Numbered from the stretch's first letter, positions 13,223 through 21,363 are shown. The stretch: 21,540 nt of DNA from Candidatus Bathyarchaeota archaeon (GCA_018396615.1 JAGTQT010000001.1:52789-74328), one strand, 5' to 3'. Numbers and translations are program-made. The notes: generated from the sequence alone by a model not told the origin.

Positions 13223-13480
13223 TTACCTGCTTTTCCTCAAGGCTGCCAGCGCCTTCTCCGCGGTTGATACGCTGAAAAGAAGATCATCAATTGTCGAAAT
13301 AAACGTTGCCAGCGACTTATCGCACTTAATCTTGGTTAAAACACAATTACCATCGTAAGCGGTCTCAACGAACACGCCTCTAGGAGCCTTAAGGTTGTCA
13401 GGCGAAACTGCCCTAGCAACGGCACACGCGGTCTCAGCATCTTTGAACACTAGCCTTATTTCAGCTTCCAATCTTCTCAC
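13223..13480 (-). CDS. pcc1: KEOPS complex subunit Pcc1
   Basis: An 85-residue protein with the Pcc1 fold pattern: an EAEIRLVFKD strand, a helix (AETACAVARAVSPDN), then strands, a GNCVLTKIKCD strand, and a helix ending in SLATFISTIDDLLFSVSTAEKAL. Pcc1 is the dimerising subunit of KEOPS, which makes t6A at position 37 of ANN-decoding tRNAs together with Sua5. ATG 13480 lies inside the 3' end of the DHH gene (20-base overlap), implying coupled translation. Kae1 and Bud32 are encoded a few kilobases upstream on the same strand. Cgi121 is not in the window. Confidence 0.88.
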   Translation of the reverse strand: MRRLEAEIRLVFKDAETACAVARAVSPDNLKAPRGVFVETAYDGNCVLTKIKCDKSLATFISTIDDLLFSVSTAEKALAALRKSR

Positions 13481-14912
13481 CTTTCAACTGCTTACCCACC
13501 AAGTCATTCACAACATCTATAAACGCACCAACATCCTCTATCGGCACCTGTCCGCCTGCCGCAACATTGTGTCCGCCACCTTTGCCTGAAAACCTAGCGG
13601 CTGCAACCTGCATAACCTCTCCAAGATTGATGCCCCTAGCAGTCATCGTGTCCATCGTGCGCGCAGAAATCTTTGCCAAACCTTCCTCCTTAACGTTAGC
13701 ATAGGCAATCAGAGGCTTCTCAGGATTCGGCAAACTCGACGAGAGAATAGAGGAAACAGCACCCACGATCTTGTCATCTATAAAGTCTTCGCCGTGAACA
13801 ACATAGATGTTACCAAGCTCCCTCATCCTCTCAGGCTTCTCCATCACCCAGCCAAGATACCTATTAATCGTCCTACGATACTCCTCAAGAACTTTGGTTG
13901 CTTCCTCAAACGCAGAGCCTCGATCTCCCATGCAAACCGCAACACCCAAGCTTGCCCTATCCATACGCCCCGTAGCGTTAAGCAGAACCGCAAACTCTCT
14001 TGCATCTCTAAGCGGAGTCCAAGCCTCCTCGCGATTCAAAACATAAACGTGCCCAATCAAATTCGTAACCTCATGATGCAGCCCCTTCGACAGCAGATAA
14101 TCAGCCAAACCAGAACACAAACGCTTCTTCTCATCCTCAGACAAATCACGCAGCGCCCGCCACCTCTCACCTTCTCTAGGCTTAACATCCACACTAGCCA
14201 AAAAAGCAAGACACTTATCTTCTTCACCACTAAGCCCAGGAATAAAAGGGCTGGTTGTGGACGCAAGCGTTCTATGAATCGGACGAGTTTCCCTGCCAAA
14301 AAACACTAGATCCTTCTCCACCGTCAGAAGACCAGCATTAACCGCATCTGCCACAATTTTCTCGTTCAACCCGCTTAGCTTTCTCTGATTATACTTATCT
14401 TGCAGATCTCCAAGCGCACCAACCACAGCAATAGGCGAAAGATCAACATTTACCTCATCCATAGCCTTAGCCGTGAAATAGGCAACTCCTGAACCGCTGA
14501 TGTCCTTTGCCCCATCTAGCCCATGCAGATGCGGATTAACATGAATAATATTAGACGGCTGCTCGCCAACGACTTGGTGATGATCTAGGATGACTGCCTT
14601 GAAGTTGGCAAGGTTCTCCCTTAAAAAATCGATGTAACCGCTTCCAAAATCCGTGAAAACTATCATCTGCGGCTTCTCAGAAAGAACTTCGCTTACAATT
14701 TTCTCGTCAATCCACTGAGTAATCTGAATGCGGAACTTTGCATCGAGTCTAAACAACGCCTTCCCAATTATTCCAGCAGCCGCAACTCCATCAGCATCGA
14801 TGTGGGAAAAAACATGAATAAGCTCACCTCTTCTCGCAACCTCCGCTATTGCCTGAGCAGCGTCAGCTGCGGACTTTAAAAAGCCAGCAGCTTTGTCTTC
14901 CTCGTGAGCCAT
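13461..14912 (-). CDS. RecJ-like DHH/DHHA1 phosphoesterase
   Basis: A 483-residue DHH-superfamily protein. Motif I is SHIDADG (about residues 36-42), motif II DFGSGY (88-93), motif III the name-giving DHH (110-112), and the C-terminal DHHA1 domain has GKGGGHNVAAGG (about 448-459). Archaeal proteins of this kind are single-strand exonucleases related to RecJ and Cdc45; some form part of the CMG replicative helicase or degrade RNA. The length and motif order match the archaeal type found next to S15. ATG 14912 is chosen; GTG 14921 would add three residues. A TATA-like TTTAAA at 14950-14955 indicates its own promoter after S15. Confidence 0.9.
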   Translation of the reverse strand: MAHEEDKAAGFLKSAADAAQAIAEVARRGELIHVFSHIDADGVAAAGIIGKALFRLDAKFRIQITQWIDEKIVSEVLSEKPQMIVFTDFGSGYIDFLRENLANFKAVILDHHQVVGEQPSNIIHVNPHLHGLDGAKDISGSGVAYFTAKAMDEVNVDLSPIAVVGALGDLQDKYNQRKLSGLNEKIVADAVNAGLLTVEKDLVFFGRETRPIHRTLASTTSPFIPGLSGEEDKCLAFLASVDVKPREGERWRALRDLSEDEKKRLCSGLADYLLSKGLHHEVTNLIGHVYVLNREEAWTPLRDAREFAVLLNATGRMDRASLGVAVCMGDRGSAFEEATKVLEEYRRTINRYLGWVMEKPERMRELGNIYVVHGEDFIDDKIVGAVSSILSSSLPNPEKPLIAYANVKEEGLAKISARTMDTMTARGINLGEVMQVAAARFSGKGGGHNVAAGGQVPIEDVGAFIDVVNDLVGKQLKGEKIGS

Positions 14913-15010
14913 CTCTATCACAACAAGCTAGAACCTAACAGTTTGATGATTTAAAGTTGATGCCAAACCAAAACTAGCGTAACAAAACAGCCGAAAACAC
15001 GTAAAAACAG

Positions 15011-15451
15011 TTAAGCTAACGAAGCGATCTTGGCTTCATACTTCCAGCTTTTCGGCAAAACTCCACGACGTTTGTAATATCTTGAAAGCCTATGAATCTT
15101 CGCCTCGATAATCTGAAGAGCCCGTTTGTTATTCAAGTCGCTCTTGCTCTTCTCCAAGTGAACTGCAAGACTCTGTGCTTTTTTCAAAAGACTAGCCAGA
15201 TCCTCTGGTATAGCAGGTGCAAGCTCCGCTTCCTTCAGCATCCTTGTCACAGTTTTTCCCGTTATAGCCTTCACCAGCGGAATCGAATACTGATCTCTCA
15301 AAATTGTGCCAATCCTGCTTGCTGTGTTTCCCTCTCTAGCCAGCTTAATAACCAGAGCCTCAACTTCTTCAGGCTGATATTTGCACCAGCTTGGCGGTCT
15401 CTTGCTTACAGGTCGTATCGAATGCGTTTTTCCCTTTTCCTGTTTGGGCAT
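15011..15451 (-). CDS. rps15: 30S ribosomal protein S15 (uS15)
   Basis: A 146-residue protein of archaeal/eukaryotic S15 type: a basic N-terminus (SKRPPSW), EEVEALVIKLAREG, then IGTILRDQYSIPLVKAITGKTV and the C-terminal LNNKRALQIIEAKIHRLSRYYKRRGVLPKSWKYE. It binds 16S rRNA helices 20-22 and is a primary assembly protein of the small subunit. The archaeal form has the N-terminal extension present here that bacterial S15 (about 89 residues) lacks. A TATA-like AATTTTAAATATT on the complement of about 15489-15501 lies 45 bases before the ATG. Confidence 0.96.
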   Translation of the reverse strand: MPKQEKGKTHSIRPVSKRPPSWCKYQPEEVEALVIKLAREGNTASRIGTILRDQYSIPLVKAITGKTVTRMLKEAELAPAIPEDLASLLKKAQSLAVHLEKSKSDLNNKRALQIIEAKIHRLSRYYKRRGVLPKSWKYEAKIASLA

Positions 15452-15572
15452 AGGTCGTCACTATGGCTCTGTATGAGCGAAGGGAAAGCAATATTTAAAA
15501 TTATTGATTGCAGCCCATCCGGTTTCTATCAGCAACGCGCCATCACCATGCCATAAACCATTGCGCTCACAA

Positions 15573-16160
15573 TCAAAATCCCCGATACCATTTAGCAAAA
15601 CTGCGTAACGCCCTTGCACGATGCGAATACAGATTTTTCTCCTCGATGCTCATTTCCGCAAAAGTCTTGCCACTCTCATCCGGCTTAAAAACCGGGTCAA
15701 AACCGAACCCAGATCTCCTGTCGCCTCGGCGCTCTTCGCTCACTATTATCCCATGAGATTCACCGCCAAAAAGCTTTGGCGTCTCAACTTCTGCAGATTT
15801 GTACGCGATTACAGACCGAAACCTAGCTTTCCGGTTTTTCTCATCTCTTAGAAGGCGCAATAAACCAGCATTACCTATCGTTTTGTAGACGTAAGCTGCA
15901 TAAGGTCCGGGAAACCCGTTCAGCACATCCACAAAGAGCCCTGCGTCTTCGACAATTATCGGTAGGTTGCACTTGCTAAAGGCGTCTGTAACGCTTGCAA
16001 TTGCGATTTCTTCGAGACTGTTACTCTGGATCTCAAGAGCCTTAACCTTTATCAAGGCAACAGCTAGGTCGAATTCGGCAAGCACCTTGCGGGCTTCATT
16101 AAACTTGTTAATGTTGCCTGTGGCAAAGAATATGATTCTGCCTTTCCAGCGGAAGCGCAT
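15573..16160 (-). CDS. rdgB: XTP/dITP pyrophosphatase (HAM1/RdgB family)
   Basis: A 195-residue house-cleaning nucleotide pyrophosphatase that hydrolyses XTP, ITP and dITP to monophosphates, keeping deaminated purines out of DNA and RNA. Family motifs are FFATGNINKFNEA (11-23), the metal-binding EDAGL near residue 71, GFPGPYAAY, and GFGFDPVF followed by SHRARAL near the C-terminus. The N-terminal MRFRWKGR is slightly longer than in most relatives, which start near the beta strand. The gene sits between bud32 and S15, as in many archaea. Confidence 0.95.
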   Translation of the reverse strand: MRFRWKGRIIFFATGNINKFNEARKVLAEFDLAVALIKVKALEIQSNSLEEIAIASVTDAFSKCNLPIIVEDAGLFVDVLNGFPGPYAAYVYKTIGNAGLLRLLRDEKNRKARFRSVIAYKSAEVETPKLFGGESHGIIVSEERRGDRRSGFGFDPVFKPDESGKTFAEMSIEEKNLYSHRARALRSFAKWYRGF

Positions 16161-16255
16161 GATACCTCACTGTCTTCTCTAGATTCTAGACTAAAGCACT
16201 AAAGACTTTCCCAGCTCTGCCTGGAGAGCTTCGGATACGTTACTGGTTGAGCTGG

Positions 16256-16277
16256 CAAGCATCAATTTTGATGCTTG
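16256..16277. repeat. 10-bp palindrome between bud32 and the XTP pyrophosphatase gene
   Basis: CAAGCATCAA (16256-16265) and TTGATGCTTG (16268-16277) are perfect complements separated by TT. The palindrome lies about 100 bp before the pyrophosphatase start on the minus strand. With an 8-bp stem and 6-base loop it could also form an RNA hairpin in the bud32-rdgB intercistronic region. Confidence 0.5.
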
Positions 16278-16309
16278 ATGTTTGCTATGTGCTTTCTGAT
16301 AAAAGCAAG

Positions 16310-16351
16310 TTTTTCACAGAATCAATCTACGTTTTCAGTCATTGTGAAAAA
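16310..16351 (-). terminator. Possible hairpin just downstream of bud32
   Basis: TTTTTCACA (16310-16318) and TGTGAAAAA (16343-16351) are perfect 9-bp complements with a 24-base loop, beginning six bases after the bud32 stop on the minus strand and followed on that strand by T-rich sequence. It may end or stabilise the kae1-bud32 transcript. Confidence 0.35.
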
Positions 16352-16356
16352 TGGTT

Positions 16357-17028
16357 TTAATCGCCGTTGTTTTCTTCGTGTCTCGTAACGTAGCGTCCTC
16401 TCTTTTCTATGTCCCTTATCTTGTCTAGAACATCTCTTGTAGTGTCTTCGCCAACAACATTAGCGTAGCCTTTCGCTATCGAGGTAAAACATTCCTCTGC
16501 AAACGTAAAATGTACACTTTGCAAAGCTCTTCGCATAAGATGTAAGTCAACTCCCCTCGCTTCAAGCTCCTTAGAAGCCTCTCCAAGCCCAAAATCCACA
16601 AAGACAATTCTGCCAGCCGGATCAAGAATCATGTTAGACGTCGTCAAATCTCCGTGGACAATGCCGTACTTGTGAAGCCTGCCCACAAGCTCGCCAATCC
16701 TCTTGCAAAGCTTTTTTCTTTCCGAGGAGGAAACATTGTTTAACAATTGTTTAAGCTGCTTTCCCTCTACAAACTCCATTACGATCACGGCGTTTTTCAC
16801 GTCCACAAAAAAGATTGTTGGGGTAGGCACGCCCGCTTTTTTTGCCTGGTGCATCAGTTGAGGCTCGTGAATTGTTCTGTATGTTCTAATTTGCTCATCC
16901 AGCCTAGCGTGGCGGTATTTTTTCGGAAGACGCTTCTTCAAGATTACCTTTCTGCCATGCCAATCGGCAAGAAATAGGCTGGCTTCCGCGCCCATTTTGA
17001 TTAACTGAGATGCATTTGTCCTATCCAT
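16357..17028 (-). CDS. bud32: KEOPS kinase/ATPase Bud32
   Basis: A 223-residue minimal kinase-like protein of the piD261/Bud32 family. Motifs are the short glycine-poor N-lobe MGAEASLF (12-19), the VILKKR lysine strand (28-33), EFVEG, the catalytic loop HGDLTTSN (125-132), DFG (145-147) and the C-terminal RGRYV tail. In KEOPS it acts as an ATPase supporting Kae1 in t6A synthesis. The ATG lies inside the end of kae1 (28-base overlap, different frame). Many archaea fuse the two proteins; here they are separate but tightly coupled. Confidence 0.95.
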   Translation of the reverse strand: MDRTNASQLIKMGAEASLFLADWHGRKVILKKRLPKKYRHARLDEQIRTYRTIHEPQLMHQAKKAGVPTPTIFFVDVKNAVIVMEFVEGKQLKQLLNNVSSSERKKLCKRIGELVGRLHKYGIVHGDLTTSNMILDPAGRIVFVDFGLGEASKELEARGVDLHLMRRALQSVHFTFAEECFTSIAKGYANVVGEDTTRDVLDKIRDIEKRGRYVTRHEENNGD

Positions 17029-18056
17029 GGAACCTCAACTTCATCTAAACGCCACCTTAGCTTCACGTGGCTTTGATCTACAGAAGTGACAACGCCATGC
17101 ATGTAAGCTAGAACACCTGTCCACGCTATCATGGCGCCGTTGTCAACTGCGAATTCGCTAGGTACGACACAGAATCTGGCATCATGCTCTCTAGCTATTT
17201 CTTTAATCATTGACTGCAACCTTCTGTTAGCAGCTACACCGCCGGTCAGAAGAACCTCCTTCTTCTCTGTGTGAGCCAATCCTCTTTCACTGATCTCAGT
17301 GACCATTGAAAAGGCAGTTTCCTGAAGGCTGTAACAGATGTCTTCGAGTCGACACTTACCCTTTTTGAGCAAGGTAACCGCAGCCGTCAACAGCCCGCTC
17401 ATGGATACGTCCATGCCCTTAACCGTGTAGGGCAACTCAAGTAGCCTTTCACTTCTTGCCGCAAGTTTCTCCACAAGAGCGCCTAAAGGCATACTCCGCC
17501 TCTGCCGCAAGCCTGCCTCTCTAGCAAAAACATCCAGACAATTGCCCAAAGCAATGTCCAAGGTTTCTCCAAAAACTCGGTATCTGCCAGCCTCGAAGGC
17601 TGCTACAATGGTGTTTCCACCAGAGACATAAAGCGTTATCGGGTCGATCGCTCCTGTCTCGAGTTTGCCGATCTCAATATGAGCTATACAGTGGTTTACT
17701 CCAACCAAAGGAATGTCAAGATAAGAAGCTAAAGCCCGTGCAACTGTTGCGCCTGTTCGAAGACACGGACCTAAACCAGGACCCTGAGAGAAAGCAATTA
17801 ACGACAGATCTTGCGGTTTTAGTGCTGCTTTTTCGAGGGCTTCGCGTAGTGCCGTGTTTGCTTGTTCTGCGTGATGTCTTGCTGCTTCACGTGGATGGAT
17901 GCCGCCTTCTGCTGGCATGTAAACGCTTCTTACATTGGCCAGTATCTCTCCTTTGAAGGTTGACACTCCGACGCTGAAATCATCTGCAGTGGATTCTATC
18001 CCCAGGCAGTAGCTTTCCTCAGCCTTTTCCTTCCTTATTTTTTGCTTTTTCACCAT
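17001..18056 (-). CDS. kae1: KEOPS catalytic subunit Kae1
   Basis: A 351-residue ASKHA-fold protein that transfers the threonylcarbamoyl group to A37 of tRNA. Features are LGIESTADDFSVG (18-30), the metal-binding H122-x3-H126 in NHCIAHIEIG (121-130), YVSGGNT (143-149), TGGVAANRRL (271-280) and the C-terminal D305-NGAMIAW. The first 15 residues (KKQKIRKEK) are a basic extension compared with most relatives, whose N-terminus begins near LGIEST. The start is ATG 18056, diverging from the TFE-beta gene across a 56-bp region with a shared TATA-like element. Confidence 0.96.
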   Translation of the reverse strand: MVKKQKIRKEKAEESYCLGIESTADDFSVGVSTFKGEILANVRSVYMPAEGGIHPREAARHHAEQANTALREALEKAALKPQDLSLIAFSQGPGLGPCLRTGATVARALASYLDIPLVGVNHCIAHIEIGKLETGAIDPITLYVSGGNTIVAAFEAGRYRVFGETLDIALGNCLDVFAREAGLRQRRSMPLGALVEKLAARSERLLELPYTVKGMDVSMSGLLTAAVTLLKKGKCRLEDICYSLQETAFSMVTEISERGLAHTEKKEVLLTGGVAANRRLQSMIKEIAREHDARFCVVPSEFAVDNGAMIAWTGVLAYMHGVVTSVDQSHVKLRWRLDEVEVPWIGQMHLS

Positions 18057-18101
18057 GGATTCCCTTGATTTTAAACATACATCTTTTTATCTTGAACCAC
18101 G

Positions 18102-18109
18102 TATATATT
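18102..18109. promoter_or_regulatory. TATA element between kae1 and the TFE-beta gene
   Basis: TATATATT is symmetric enough to read on either strand. For kae1 (minus) it would start RNA near 18079, 23 bases before the ATG. For the plus-strand gene it would start RNA near 18132, past ATG 18113 but just before ATG 18137. A weaker T-rich element at 18083-18091 could serve ATG 18113 instead. Confidence 0.4.
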
Positions 18110-18112
18110 AAC

Positions 18113-18523
18113 ATGGATGACTTGGAACTGGTCAAGATGCCGAAGCGCAACGACCTAGAACAAAGAGCTTTGCAGTTCGTGATTAATACAGGCTTCGAAG
18201 GAGTTCTCCAATCTGAGTTGTGGCGGCATCTCGGAGCAAGCAGCCGAGAAGGCTCCCGAATAGCCCTTAAACTCGAAGAAAAAGGGCTAGTTAGAAGAGA
18301 AAAGGAACTCCGCGACGGAAGATGGACCTATAGGCTTTATCCCAAGCGAATACCCGCATCAATAGACTCCATAGCAGACTGCCCATGTCTAATGTGCCCA
18401 GACAACCCAAGATGCGATCCATCAGGCCCGGTTTCTCCCCAAGACTGTGATAAGCTTACAGAATGGCTTCTTGCTGTAAGCCGAAATGAGCCAAACACAT
18501 CCATAGCCTTGGGTGACAGCTAG
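18113..18523 (+). CDS. Probable transcription factor E subunit beta (RPC39/RPC34-like)
   Basis: A 136-residue protein (128 from ATG 18137). A winged-helix domain (EQRALQFVINTGFEGVLQSELWRHLGASSREGSRIALKLEEKGLVRRE) is followed by a cysteine motif C90-x-C92-x2-C95-x5-C101-x10-C112 (positions from ATG 18113). It closes with SPxxC-x3-TEWL. The CxxCPxxxxCxxxGxxSPxxCxxxTEWL pattern is that of the C-terminal 4Fe-4S domain of eukaryotic RPC39 and of archaeal TFE-beta, which joins TFE-alpha in opening promoters with RNA polymerase. An upstream TTG at 18065 adds an unlikely hydrophobic leader. ATG 18137 may be the true, leaderless start. Only two bases separate the stop from rlmE. Confidence 0.75.
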   Translation: MDDLELVKMPKRNDLEQRALQFVINTGFEGVLQSELWRHLGASSREGSRIALKLEEKGLVRREKELRDGRWTYRLYPKRIPASIDSIADCPCLMCPDNPRCDPSGPVSPQDCDKLTEWLLAVSRNEPNTSIALGDS

Positions 18524-18525
18524 TC

Positions 18526-19143
18526 TTGCCGAGAGCATGGATACAGGAGCGAAAAAGAGACTACTATTACAAGAAAGCAAAGGAAGAAAAATATCGCTCT
18601 CGTGCGGTTTACAAGCTTTTTCAAACCGTAAAAAAATACCATTTCATCAAAAGAGGTGATGTCGTAATCGACCTTGGAGCAGCGCCAGGCGGATGGATTC
18701 AGGCTGCAAGAAAGATCGTTGGAAACAAAGGCTTCGTCTTAGGAGTTGACTTGAAGCCTATAGATCCTTTTCCTCAACCATACGTTCGCACAATAGTAGG
18801 CGATATAACTGAGCCCGAAACTTTGCAGCAGATCCAAGAGTTCGTTCCCAGAAAGGTTGATGTAGTGCTTTCTGATGCGTCGCCAAATATTTCTGGCATA
18901 TGGGAGCTTGACCATGCTCGCCAAATTGACCTAGCCCAGCAAGCACTGAAGATAGCTTTAGAAGTGCTCAAGCCCTCTGGTTGCTTTTTTGTCAAAGTTT
19001 TTCAAGGGGATATGCTTGACGATTTTATTGCAAAAGTTAAGCAGCATTTCAGCGAAGTTAAGGTTGTAAAGCCAGAAGCCAGCCGCGCTCGAAGTTCAGA
19101 ACTATTCATATTGGCACAAGGCTTAAAGAAAGCGGAAAGCTGA
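18526..19143 (+). CDS. rlmE: 23S rRNA 2'-O-ribose methyltransferase, RlmE/FtsJ family
   Basis: A 205-residue SAM-dependent methyltransferase that methylates the ribose of the A-loop uridine (U2552 in E. coli numbering) of 23S rRNA. The SAM-binding motif is DLGAAPGGW (49-57), and the K-D-K-E catalytic residues are K30, D117, K157 and E192. The start is TTG 18526 with GGGTGA at 18511-18516 inside the upstream gene. It is the usual FtsJ length and lacks the extra C-terminal TRAM domain of some archaeal forms. It is co-transcribed with the TFE-beta gene (two-base gap). Confidence 0.93.
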   Translation: MPRAWIQERKRDYYYKKAKEEKYRSRAVYKLFQTVKKYHFIKRGDVVIDLGAAPGGWIQAARKIVGNKGFVLGVDLKPIDPFPQPYVRTIVGDITEPETLQQIQEFVPRKVDVVLSDASPNISGIWELDHARQIDLAQQALKIALEVLKPSGCFFVKVFQGDMLDDFIAKVKQHFSEVKVVKPEASRARSSELFILAQGLKKAES

Positions 19144-19194
19144 GAGGGCAAAGCTAAACTATTATTCCACCTCTATAAGGCATGTGTGAGCTAA

Positions 19195-19887
19195 TTGAGA
19201 GTTATTGCTGCGGATTCATCTGCCGCGATTCTAAGCGACAAGTTTAAGGCGTTGTCAATAGTTGCCACCGCTTCGGTTCTCGTAAATCCACCGTATCGGG
19301 AGCCCACTGCGTGCCTCGCTGAACCTATTTTCGCTGACGCAGATGAAGGACACGAGGTTATAGTGCATGAAGCAGAGCTTTGTCGAGCGCTTCTTGGAAA
19401 ATTTAAGGCAGACATAGTGCATCTTGATATGTCTTTAGGCTCGATTTCTCTGGAAGAGCTTTCCCCGATCCAGTTTTCCAACATGAATCTTTCAAGCAGG
19501 GCGAAACAGCATCTGCTGAAAATTTTGCCTAGGCTGAGAAAAGTTGCCAATGAGATAACCCAGAAATATGGAGTGGAAGTTCTAGCGGTTGGAAAGGAAA
19601 GTATTCCCGTCAGAATTGCAGAGTTAACATCCGGGGCGCATGCAATTCTCTACGCTTGTGAAAAAACTGTCAAAGAGAACAAGCCTATGCTGCTGGGGCT
19701 TCCTTCAAAATGCCAGCCAAGGCAAGACACAAAGGGAGTTTACTTGTATTCTTTAATAACTGCGGAGCATGATGTAAGAGGGTACGCTGAAGACACGAAA
19801 GGAATATTAAGAAAAGTTGTGGTTTCAGAGATGCTGAATCCAGTTGCCCGCGGCTTCCGAAGCCTCAAGATAGCTCCGAAAATATGA
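19195..19887 (+). CDS. DUF4152 family protein
   Basis: A 230-residue soluble protein starting at TTG 19195 (MRVIAADSSAAI). It opens with a beta strand bearing acidic AADSS, then VLVNPPYREPTACLAEPIF, VVHEAELCRALLGKF and the conserved-looking ADIVHLDMSLG. This pattern agrees with archaeal DUF4152 (PF13680). The structural class suggests an RNase H-like or phosphoesterase-like alpha/beta fold with acidic residues D7, D79 and E91 that could bind metal, but the activity is unknown. It lies 51 bases after rlmE and 21 before the SpoIIM-like gene. Confidence 0.75.
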   Translation: MRVIAADSSAAILSDKFKALSIVATASVLVNPPYREPTACLAEPIFADADEGHEVIVHEAELCRALLGKFKADIVHLDMSLGSISLEELSPIQFSNMNLSSRAKQHLLKILPRLRKVANEITQKYGVEVLAVGKESIPVRIAELTSGAHAILYACEKTVKENKPMLLGLPSKCQPRQDTKGVYLYSLITAEHDVRGYAEDTKGILRKVVVSEMLNPVARGFRSLKIAPKI

Positions 19888-19908
19888 AAAATTTAGGGTG
19901 TATCTAAT

Positions 19909-20463
19909 TTGGCGTTAGAATGGCTGAAGGCGATGCCAACGTTCGAGAAGAGAGTTTTAACGCTAGGCTTGTCTTTCTTGCTTACGGTTTCTATCACTAT
20001 GGTCAGCCTCTTCTATCCTCTTAGCGCCCAAGAAATAAACGATCTTGGTGAAGAGCTTCAGCAGCTGCAGGATGAGGTAAAGAACATGGATGTGCCGCAG
20101 AGCACAGTACATATTTTCACAAATAACTTTCTAATATGCTTGATTATGTTTATTCCTCTGGCAGGACCACTTTTCGGATCATGGGTTTTGCATAATACGG
20201 GCGTCGTTATCTCAGCTTCAAGCATAATCAACGGTTACCCGCCCCTTTTTGTTTTCCTCCTGCTTTTCATATATCCATTTACTTGGCTGGAGTTCCTCTC
20301 GTACTCGCTTGCCTTTTCTCAGAGCTTTTGGCTCCTTTGGCGCCTAATCCAGCGCAGAGGCAGAGAAGAGATAAAAAACACGGTGCTGTTTATCGGAGTT
20401 GCTGCGCTACTGCTATTGATAGGCGCATACATAGAAGCATGGATAATCGCACAGTATGCTTGA
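19909..20463 (+). CDS. SpoIIM-like (DUF95) integral membrane protein
   Basis: A 184-residue protein starting at TTG 19909. Membrane helices lie near 18-37, 70-92, 112-140 and 157-180. Between helices 1 and 2 is a polar helical stretch (QEINDLGEELQQLQDEVKNM), followed by IFTNNFLICLIMFIPLAGPLFG, which matches the helix-NN-helix pattern of archaeal stage II sporulation protein M-like families. These archaeal proteins have no demonstrated role. The gene is the last of the plus-strand run and converges on nadC. Confidence 0.65.
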   Translation: MALEWLKAMPTFEKRVLTLGLSFLLTVSITMVSLFYPLSAQEINDLGEELQQLQDEVKNMDVPQSTVHIFTNNFLICLIMFIPLAGPLFGSWVLHNTGVVISASSIINGYPPLFVFLLLFIYPFTWLEFLSYSLAFSQSFWLLWRLIQRRGREEIKNTVLFIGVAALLLLIGAYIEAWIIAQYA

Positions 20464-20476
20464 GGGCTTGTCATAT

Positions 20477-21340
20477 TTATTTGCTGATTTTCGTGACTTC
20501 CAAGGTTATGTCCAGTGTCTTTATGCTGTCGGTTATTTCTCCCAGGCTCACAAGATCAACGCCTGTTGAAGCGTATCCCAGAATGTTGTCCTCAGTGATC
20601 CCTCCACTGGCTTCCAAGAGAACTTTTCCTAGAAAACCTTTCTTTTTGAGAATGCTGATTCCTCTTCTTATCTGCTCAGGCGAGAAATTATCGAACATAA
20701 TAATGTCTGCACCAGCCTTCGCGGCTGATAGGGCTTCCTCCACTGTTGATGCTTCAACCTCGATCTTCTTGCAGAATGAAGCGTTTTCCTTAGCTTTTTT
20801 CACTGCTTTTCCTACGTCTCCAACAACGGCAATGTGGTTATCCTTCAACAATACTAGGTCGTCTAGATGAAGCCTATGAGTATCTCCTCCACCTATCATG
20901 ACAGCTTTCTTATCGAAATATAGAAGCCCCGGCGCCGTTTTCCTTGTACAAGCCACTTTTGTCTTGAGCTTGGCTCTTGCAAGTTTATGAATAAGCTTTC
21001 TAGTGGTTGTGGCTATGCCGCTCATGCGTGAAACAATGTTCAGCAATGTCCTTTCAACAGAGATTAGCACGCGGGCATTTCCAGAAATTTTCATCAACAC
21101 CTGTTTTTTCTTGATGGCGTCTCCGTCTGAAACTAACATTTCCACGTTAAGTCCTACGCTTTTCAACAAGACTTCTGCTTCTTCCATTCCTGCGGCAACG
21201 CCTGTTTCTTTGGCTATAACATGAGCTTCTGCTATGCTTTTAGCAGGAACAACAAGCGCGGTTGTTATGTCTCCCTGTCCCAGATCTTCAGCTAGTATTC
21301 TGCGAAGCTTTTCTTCTAAGATGTTTTGAGGCAGGAACAT
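20477..21340 (-). CDS. nadC: Quinolinate phosphoribosyltransferase (nicotinate-nucleotide pyrophosphorylase, carboxylating)
   Basis: A 287-residue type II phosphoribosyltransferase that converts quinolinate and PRPP into nicotinate mononucleotide, CO2 and pyrophosphate in de novo NAD synthesis. Motifs are EDLGQGDITT (18-27), ERTLLN (96-101), the quinolinate-binding TRKT (132-135) with GGGDTHR (150-156), LLKDNH (164-169), and the C-terminal EASGGI and VDLVSLGE. The length is normal. TTTAAA (21364-21369), centred 27 bases before ATG 21340, predicts a leaderless transcript. nadA and nadB are not in the window. Confidence 0.97.
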   Translation of the reverse strand: MFLPQNILEEKLRRILAEDLGQGDITTALVVPAKSIAEAHVIAKETGVAAGMEEAEVLLKSVGLNVEMLVSDGDAIKKKQVLMKISGNARVLISVERTLLNIVSRMSGIATTTRKLIHKLARAKLKTKVACTRKTAPGLLYFDKKAVMIGGGDTHRLHLDDLVLLKDNHIAVVGDVGKAVKKAKENASFCKKIEVEASTVEEALSAAKAGADIIMFDNFSPEQIRRGISILKKKGFLGKVLLEASGGITEDNILGYASTGVDLVSLGEITDSIKTLDITLEVTKISK

Positions 21341-21363
21341 ACTGTAAACATCTGGCTTCTCAG

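Noticed and set aside
13794..14309. Long plus-strand frame of 171 codons
   Set aside because: It is antisense to the well-supported DHH phosphoesterase and has low-quality composition; a shadow frame.
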